Shown piece by piece: positions 57,286-64,000 of a stretch of 64,000 nt of DNA; the first letter of the stretch is position 1; each line of letters begins with the position of its first letter. The notes under the pieces were generated by a model. It worked only from the letters and a program-made list of their open reading frames with translations, searched no databases and was not told the origin of the DNA. The translations under genes were made by a program, and so were the position numbers. The stretch covers positions 91,915,639 to 91,979,638 of the forward strand of contig NC_133770.1 of the NCBI RefSeq assembly GCF_003597395.2. The letters run 5' to 3'. Origin of the DNA: Chelonoidis abingdonii. Lineage: Eukaryota; Chordata; Testudines; Testudinidae.

Positions 57286-57440
57286 GAATTGTAAGACCAG
57301 AAGGGACGATTATGATCATCTAGTCTGATTTCTTGCATAACGCAAGCCATAGAATTTCACCCAGGGATTCCTGCACCTAGCTTAGAGCTTGTGGTTCAGC
57401 TAAAGTATATCTTTTAGAAAGACAGAAAAAAGTGTACTTA
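57286..57440 (-). mobile_element. CR1 3' end, antisense
   Basis: GAATTGTAAGACCAGAAGGG, GATCATCTAGTCTGATTTCT and CATAGAATTTCACCCAGG are the reverse complement of a CR1 3' terminus. Confidence 0.85.
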
Positions 57441-58744
57441 TTTCTTGTTATGAACCTTGTTTTGAATGTGCAGACTGAGGAACCTTTATGAAGGGACTTT
57501 TATTTTGTGCTGTGTTTTTAAAAAGAAAAAAAAGTTTGTTTTTCATACCAAAAAGTCTTCTGCTGGTTTGGGAAAGATTTTACAACCAGGCCCAGCCACA
57601 ATCTTGTTGGTTTTATGTATTTTTTTTTGTTGGAAAAGGCAGACTAATGTAAATAAGATGCTGCTATTGTTTGTGCTAAAATTGTGCACTGTGATTTTAC
57701 TGAAGATGGGTTAAGCACTTGTACATGGAAAAAGGATAGATGTTAAATAATAAAGCCAAAAAGCCCGATTCTTATCCCGGTTACTGAATAAACCAGGAGT
57801 CATTCAACAGAAGTCCAAGGAGTGACATGTAGAACTGGCTAAGTGAGGTCAGAATCTGGCTCATAGGCTTTACTTCCTTAGTATTTCCTTATTTTTGCAA
57901 GCAGAGCGAGTGAACAAGGTGTGTCAATAGTACATAAGTAAAATTGAAGCCTACAGCAATTTAAATTAAAAGCTAAAAAGATTTGGAATGATAAAACTGA
58001 ATACATTTTAATTGAACATAATTTTATTGAAGACTATTAAATTACCACAGTGGAATAGAAGCAGAAAAAAAACATAATAATGAGCTACCAAATGAAATTT
58101 TTAAATGGATAAACTGAAAAATTATAGGTACCCCCGTGTAAGACATGCAGAGTGCTCATGATATGAAAATATGAATTATTTATATCGTCTTTAAAATGAA
58201 GAATGTAAATTTGTGTTGAATTAATTTCTGTTGGGAAATCACTACACGGTAAAACTGACTGTCTCCTAGGACAATATTTTTTCCTTCTAATTATTATTGT
58301 TATTATTTTATTTTATCTTATTGTTTGGGGAGGAGAGGAAAATGGAAAAATGTATGGTAATGCACATTAGGTTATGGTTAGATTAGAAAATTAAGCACTT
58401 CACTTCTTGGCAAAGTTAATCAGAATCTAGACAAGCATAAGGTAATTTAAGAGCCAGATTTTTAACTATGACTTGTTCCCATTACACAGCTCTAGTAGCA
58501 CAAAAGTGCAAGAAATTAGTTACATCTTTCCAGAGGCAGAAAGCTAGTATGGCCACCCGCTGTAGGGGGCATCTTGGGGATAGAGAGGGTCTGTGCAGAG
58601 CTCTACTGCTCCTCTGATCCCTGGTTGGTAGACAGCTCCTTGGGAACCATAGCCAGGTGGCATAATTTAGAGCAACCTGAAGGCTGCTCTAAATTATGCT
58701 GAGGCCAATGCAAGCACAGAACTGGCCCTAGAGTTAGGGAACCT
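57441..58744. other. Intergenic sequence, no gene seen
   Basis: AT-rich sequence with only short chance frames and no recognised repeats. Confidence 0.45.
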
Positions 58745-58905
58745 TTGAGACACTGATCCTCATCACTGTAATGACAGATTTATTCTTATATTTATTTGTA
58801 TTATGTTAGCACCTAGAAGCCATGGTCCTATTGTGCTTGGTGTTGCATGAACATATAACAGAGATAATCCCAACCTTGAAGAGTTTACAATCGTCATAAG
58901 CATAA
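58745..58905 (-). mobile_element. Old amniote retroposon fragment, antisense
   Basis: GTTAGCACCTAGAAGCCATG, TTGTGCTTGGTGTTGCATGA and AACCTTGAAGAGTTTACAAT are the reverse complement of the family at 44100-44213. Confidence 0.55.
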
Positions 58906-59076
58906 ATCCCAATTCTGAACCTTAGCGTCCAAAAATGTGGGTGCCTGCATGAACCCTCCAAGCTTAATTACCAGCTTGGATCTGATAGCGCTGCCACCAG
59001 GTATCCTGGCACAGGATCCTAATCCCATAAGCCTCAATGTGAAGAAGAAAATCACAGTTTTAAAGAAACTTTATAT

Positions 59077-59328
59077 NNNNNNNNNNNNNNNNNNNNNNNN
59101 NNNNNNNNNNNNNNNNNNNNNNNNNNNNNNNNNNNNNNNNNNNNNNNNNNNNNNNNNNNNNNNNNNNNNNNNNNNNNNNNNNNNNNNNNNNNNNNNNNNN
59201 NNNNNNNNNNNNNNNNNNNNNNNNNNNNNNNNNNNNNNNNNNNNNNNNNNNNNNNNNNNNNNNNNNNNNNNNNNNNNNNNNNNNNNNNNNNNNNNNNNNN
59301 NNNNNNNNNNNNNNNNNNNNNNNNNNNN
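59077..59328. other. Assembly gap, 252 N
   Basis: 252 consecutive N, presumably a gap of estimated size. Frames reported across it are meaningless. Confidence 0.98.
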
Positions 59329-59387
59329 AAAAAGAAAGAAAAAGACATAAAAATGTTCTCTGTATCAAGGTTGACAATATACAGGGT

Positions 59388-59743
59388 CAATTGCTTAAAA
59401 GAAAAATGAATAAACAGCCTTATTCAAAAAGATATACAATTTAAAACATTCCAGCAAACTACACACATGTAAATACAAAAACAATATAAAAACCTATTGT
59501 CTTCTACCTTTTGTACTTACACTTGGAAACAGAAGATTAGAAAAGCTTGAAGAGAGACAGTTCACTCTCAAAGCCGAGAGCAACAGACCAGAGACACAGA
59601 CAAAAGACACACACCCAAAAATTCCCTCCCTGAGCTTTGAAAAATCCAGTTTCCTGATTGGTCTTCTGGTCAAGTGTGTGGTTCCCTTTGTTAACCCTTT
59701 ACAGGTAAAAGAAACATTAACCCTTAGCTATCTGTTTATGACA
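59388..59743 (-). mobile_element. Partial LTR, antisense
   Basis: On the minus strand it begins TGTCATAAACAGATAGCTAA at 59743 and continues through CCTGTAAAGGGTTAAC and CCAATCAGGAAACTGGATTT, text I associate with a common turtle LTR. The other end is not visible and may lie in or beyond the gap at 59077-59328. Confidence 0.65.
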
Positions 59744-60111
59744 ACAATCTAACTAGCTAACTGCTAGGGACAAACAATCTTCCACACAGCTTATGTTCTA
59801 GCTTTGTCTTCATTGTTTACCAGGGACCACACACTGTCTGGGATATTCTACACACTGAGTGAAATGGCTGGAGCAGCATAAAAAGGCCCTAAAAGACCTG
59901 GTTTCTGCTGGAGGAGTATTCCCCAGCACAGAAAATTTGGAAGACAGCCACAATTCTGCCTTCCAATGACTCCCCACAAGCCCTGGCAGGGGTTAGAGGT
60001 GGGAGAGGCATGTTGGGAGTGGGGATGCAATGTGTAATGTTGCAGAGATTTTCATCAGCGCTGCAGCCCATAGGACAGCTCAGGAGGCTGGCATAACTTA
60101 AGGGCTATTTT
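59744..60111. other. Intergenic sequence, no gene seen
   Basis: No supported feature. Confidence 0.4.
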
Positions 60112-60296
60112 TTACAGTTTACCAGGGATTCTGGTAGATTCTCCATCACTGACCATTTTAAAATCAAGATTGGATGTTTTTCTAAAAAACATGCTCTAGG
60201 AATTATTTTGGTGAAATTCTATGGCTTGGGTTATACAGCAGGTCAGAGTAGATGATCAGAATGGTTCCTTCTGGCCTTAGAATCCATGAACCTCTG
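60112..60296 (+). mobile_element. CR1 3' end fragment
   Basis: TCAAGATTGGATGTTTTTCT, CTCTAGGAATTATTTTGGTG, GGTCAGAGTAGATGATCAGA and CCTTCTGGCCTTAGAATCC match a CR1 3' region on the plus strand. Confidence 0.85.
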
Positions 60297-61717
60297 AACT
60301 GCAATATCTCAGCCTATAATTGTATCCTGAAAGCAGTGACTTAAGACCACATTTGAATGGAAAGCTTATATTGGATTTTCACTAGGCATTTTCTGTACCA
60401 TGGTATTAACCCATCTTTCCCTTTTCTTTGCACGCATTGCCTCGACAGTGATTGTACAGTAAAATACTGACTTTAAAGTTGAAAAAAGTAGATTTAGATA
60501 TATAATTTTGTTTTATAAATGGCACTAATTCTTTATGCTATTGCTAGCTTTGACTGATGACCCATCTGGATGTGAAGCTCGTTGCTAGCTTCAAAGCATG
60601 CTCTGCCCATTCTCAGTCCTCTGACAATGGGGAAGATGATGAGCTAAAGATGTAAAGATTTTTGTTCTTATTATTTTGGAACAACTGTTCTCCCGTTTTC
60701 TGCTGTTTTCTTTTCATGGACCATTAGCAGCTTCCAAAGGCAATATCCTTTCACTGCCACACTATGCTATAGGGTGCCATTTCAACAACTTCAGATGAGG
60801 GCATTAAGTACAATTCTGGATGAGAGTCAGAGCATAACCAAATAAAAATAATAAAGGAAAGCTTGTACGAGTAATTTGGAATGCTGTCCTGTGCTGAATT
60901 CATTTGCAACTTAGCAGAGAGCTACCAATCACGGATGATCAGCACAATACTCCACAGCACCTTATTTAATTGTAAAGCATTTCATATCCTAAGAAACATC
61001 ACTGCTCATTTGCTTTTCCTCTTTCAGTGATCATCTTTGCTGAATATTGAGCCGCAAATCAGTGGGAGGGGAAGAAAATTTGTGTTTCTAATTCGAGGAG
61101 AAAAAAAGGGACTTCTTATTGCTCTTCTTTCTTTCCCTTGCATGAAATCTAGAGTCAGCCATTCCTTAGAATAGTTTTTAAAAAAAACCAGGGGGGAAAA
61201 CCACCCCACATAATCTTTCAGTTAAACTTTTAATGCCTAAGGGCTGAATTCTGGCAGGTGCTGCATACAGATATATGCCAAATAATCCCCCCAATCCCTA
61301 CCCAGCAGTGGAAGTGTGGAGTAGAAGCTATATGATCAATCCTGTCCCCCATCGAAACTCAGGAAGGGACCATTCTACAGGTCCTTCACAACAGCCTCGA
61401 GGTTGGGGAGGGCATGGGCTGCATGTGTATACTCAAATACCCCATGACTTGGCATTCGCTGATTTGGCATCAATTTCTGTGTACAGCCCTCTGCACAGAT
61501 CATTCATGCTCCTAGCAGGGAAAATCTGTGAGGTGCACTACGAATGGCCTGCTCAGAGCTACAGCATATGCAGACATTGACTCTGATTTTGCAATGCCTC
61601 CCTGCACCTATTTGGAGGTTACAGATATGCCGTTTCCTGGCTGGAATTTGGATGCAGGGATCTATATATAGAATAGCACTAGAGAGCAGATAATTTGAGA
61701 GGGTTACGTATAGACCT
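60297..61717. other. Intergenic sequence, no gene seen
   Basis: CpG-poor, without recognised exon or repeat. Confidence 0.45.
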
Positions 61718-61980
61718 GGGAGACAACAAACCTGGATTCCAGTCCTGGCTCTGCCACTCACTTACTTTGTGGAAGTTACTTAACATTTCATTTTTAATGT
61801 CCTTAAAATGGGGATAATAATCTACCATCTGATGCATTTTAGGGTTTTCTCTAGCACCAGTCACTGTGCTTAGCTATCTTAGCTCCAATACTGAGGGCAT
61901 GGTGAGGATTAATTAGTTAATGTTTGTAAAGCACTACAAATATTCTTTGCTCTACGTGTTATTTATTATTAACAATGCAC
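61718..61980 (+). mobile_element. MIR-type SINE, long copy
   Basis: CCTGGCTCTGCCACTCACTT, AATGGGGATAATAATCTACC, GTGAGGATTAATTAGTTAAT and GTAAAGCACT follow the MIR order over most of its length, with diverged or inserted text at about 61830-61900. Confidence 0.75.
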
Positions 61981-62297
61981 TAGCTTCTTGCCATAGGAGA
62001 ATTTAAATTTGACTTGAGTCATAAGTAAGATGTGGTTTTATACTGACCTCCTGTCCATTGATCACCATTAATCTCTCAACATTTGCCCGATATTACAAAA
62101 CCTTCATTCAGCCCAGCATGACAATTGAAGTCTTTGCAAGGGAAAGGTATAGGGATAAAATAAAACTGGCATGCAGACCAAGATGCAGTGGAATAGGCAG
62201 AGCTGTGTGAAGAAAGCTTGCAAATATAGGGGCAGGATTGTCATTAACTATGTCTGTACTCTCCCTAGTATGATGGGGCCCTGAACTGGCTGGGGTT
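61981..62297. other. Intergenic sequence, no gene seen
   Basis: No supported feature. Confidence 0.4.
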
Positions 62298-62646
62298 CAA
62301 GGCCGGCGCTTCCATTAGACTACCCTAGGCAGTCACCTAGGGTGCCAGGATCCGGGGGGGGGGGGCGGCATTTTGTGCACTCCCCACAGGGCGCACGGGA
62401 GCTTCCGGTTCCGCTCCAGTCGCACCGCCGAAGAAGGACCTTCTGCCGACGTGCCGCGGAAAATTGCGGTAGACAATTGAGCAGCTCAATGCTGCCGCTG
62501 TTGCCTGCAGCATTTCAGCGGAGGGTCCTTCTTTGGTGGCGCAATGGAAGTGGAGCTGGAAGCTCCCACGCACCCTGTGGGGAGCTCACAAAATGCCGCC
62601 CCCCCGAATTCTGCCTAGGGTGCCAGAAACTCTGGCACTGCTCCTG
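62298..62646. mobile_element. hAT-like MITE with long inverted arms
   Basis: Ends CAAGGCCGGCGCTTCC and GGCACTGCTCCTG. Inside, two arms of over 100 bp are inverted copies: CTAGGGTGCCAG, GGCGGCATTTTGTG, CCACAGGG and GAAGAAGGACC on the left, with their reverse complements on the right. The flanks GCTGGGGTT and GCTGGGTT may be a TSD with an indel. The GC-rich interior accounts for the 115-codon frame. Confidence 0.75.
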
Positions 62647-64000
62647 GCTGGGTTGTAGGTACTACTATACTATAAAAGTTAAAACATAATGAAGCGCTGG
62701 ACAATACCACATTTAGCTTTGACCTTAGTTGTGCTGTAAATATGGAATTTCCTGATACACTGGTGTTGTGAGTGTCTTTCATAGTTACTGTGGGCAGAGT
62801 TGGGTGAAATTTTTCAGTTGAATAGTAAATTTGACAAAACATTCAGAAACTACTTGTGAATTTGAGTCAACTTTGGCAGTTTGGGCCAAACAAAACTGAG
62901 GAACCCTTTTTCCCCCAAACAGTCAAAATGGTTCATTTTGACACTTTGTTTTTAAAATGTGAACTAAAATAGATTTCGTTAAAAACACTTGAACATTTTT
63001 TTTCATTTCAGCAAGAAAAACAAAAAAAAAACAGTTTGGGTTCAGTTATTTTTTTGGGGATGTGGGGAAAGTTGGTTTGGCCAACTAAATGAAAAGTCAT
63101 TTATTTGCCTAGCTCTAATTGTGGGCTAAACTAAATTGTGGTATTTAGCTGCACCACTTCTAAGTGGGGGAGGGGCCTTCAGTCCCTTCAGACTGTGACT
63201 ATGGCTAGCCCTTCTTGGGTTTGCAAGTGGGATGCAGGGAAGTCTGCTTCCACCATTGCCCGTGCGAGGGCTGAAGACAAGTTGACCCTGTGGGTCTTGC
63301 ATCACAGAATCATAAACCATTGTGTCAGTAACGGAAATAATATAGCAGCTGTGACTGGGGTAAATGGGGATTAGTGGCGTCCTATTGTCAGGTGACAGCG
63401 CTGTAATTAATCCATACAACCATTTTATGTACATGCATGAAAACATGGAGCTGTCCAGACTAGTGCTGCTTCCTCTCAGTTCTGCCTCTAGTTTGCCTCT
63501 ATGCCTGCTTTATGACACCCCACATTTTATTTGACACCTTCAGTCATTTTTCTCTTATTGTACATTCGCTGGAAAAGCAAAAAAAACCTCTCTAAAACTG
63601 CTGGACTGAAAATGAAATATGCGATGGCTGCAGGCTATGTTTTTCTTTGCTGCAAAGCACTGCCATGGTAATTGTTTCTACAAAAAGAAACTACTACTCT
63701 GGCAAAAACAAAACAAAACAAAAAACAACCAACACCACTCATCCTCTGTTTGCTTGAACCAACCATAAACTATTATGCTAGTAATTATAGAAGCCAATTG
63801 CACAACAGCTTAGTTTGACTTAATTGGCTTTTTTTTAAAAGGCTGAATCACAATAAATATTCCACAAACTCAGTACACAGGTTCCAGAGATGGTAAATTT
63901 CACTTTGATGAAAAGCCATAGATCTTTGTACTTGACTGAAGGTGTTGGATTGTAAATCACTGTGGTAATCTAGCCTCCCAGTCCCAGACCTGGACTTTAG
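62647..64000. other. Intergenic sequence with an AT-rich repeat
   Basis: About 62810-63115 has TTTTTCAGTTGAATAG, AATGGTTCATTTTGACAC and similar words, as in 18610-18990 and 44214-44627. The remainder is unassigned, with no exon supported. Confidence 0.4.

Noticed and set aside
58937..59390. Frames crossing the N gap
   Set aside because: Mostly unknown bases, so not interpretable.

Overview
This 64 kb window is vertebrate nuclear DNA, almost certainly from a turtle (probably Cryptodira). The evidence is a tRNA-derived SINE of the turtle pol III type at 20868-21050, several CR1 LINE tails, old MIR pieces, many hAT-type MITEs, and the low CpG content of a methylated amniote genome. Only one protein-coding gene can be supported: NEUROD6, a neuronal bHLH transcription factor. 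Its 337-codon reading frame lies intact on the minus strand at 4972-5985, with a 3' splice site just upstream of the ATG and a plausible promoter (CRE plus E-boxes) near 7.5-7.65 kb. Everything else looks like intergenic sequence in a gene-poor region, filled with transposable elements of many ages.

Layout: 0-4 kb, intergenic with MITE and CR1 fragments. 4-7.7 kb, the NEUROD6 locus. 10.2-11.5 kb, an LTR-like repeat carrying two hAT MITEs in tandem. 13.5-15.5 kb, a broken CR1 reverse transcriptase with a SINE inside it. 16-23 kb, a series of hAT and long-inverted-repeat MITEs, a MIR and the SINE. 28.6-30.2 kb, a palindromic hAT element. 31.8-35.1 kb, a decayed chromodomain Ty3/gypsy retrotransposon with two LTRs. 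36-39.5 kb, a palindromic retroposon, a CR1 split by a hAT, and other MITEs. 39.5-47 kb, mostly unrecognised sequence plus a hAT at 44.6 kb. 47.7-50.1 kb, an internally deleted endogenous retrovirus (ERV). 50.4-51.3 kb, a solo LTR. 52.1-56.3 kb, three elements nested inside one another, with a 100-N gap and a 2.9 kb block of anomalous composition. 57-64 kb, CR1, LTR, MIR and MITE fragments and a 252-N gap.

The strongest unusual observation is in the ERV. Two bases after its 5' LTR the primer-binding site begins (complementary to the 3' end of tRNA-Lys, CCA included). It does not stop after about 18 nt but continues as the complement of a whole tRNA-Lys, about 77 nt. The first base beyond the normal stop, opposite tRNA position 58 (normally 1-methyladenosine), is a mismatch. 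This is what reverse transcription through the entire primer tRNA would leave behind. I saw no CRISPR array, operon or new multi-gene system. Family names for repeats come from memory of their sequence, not from a database search; boundaries are best where target-site duplications are quoted.
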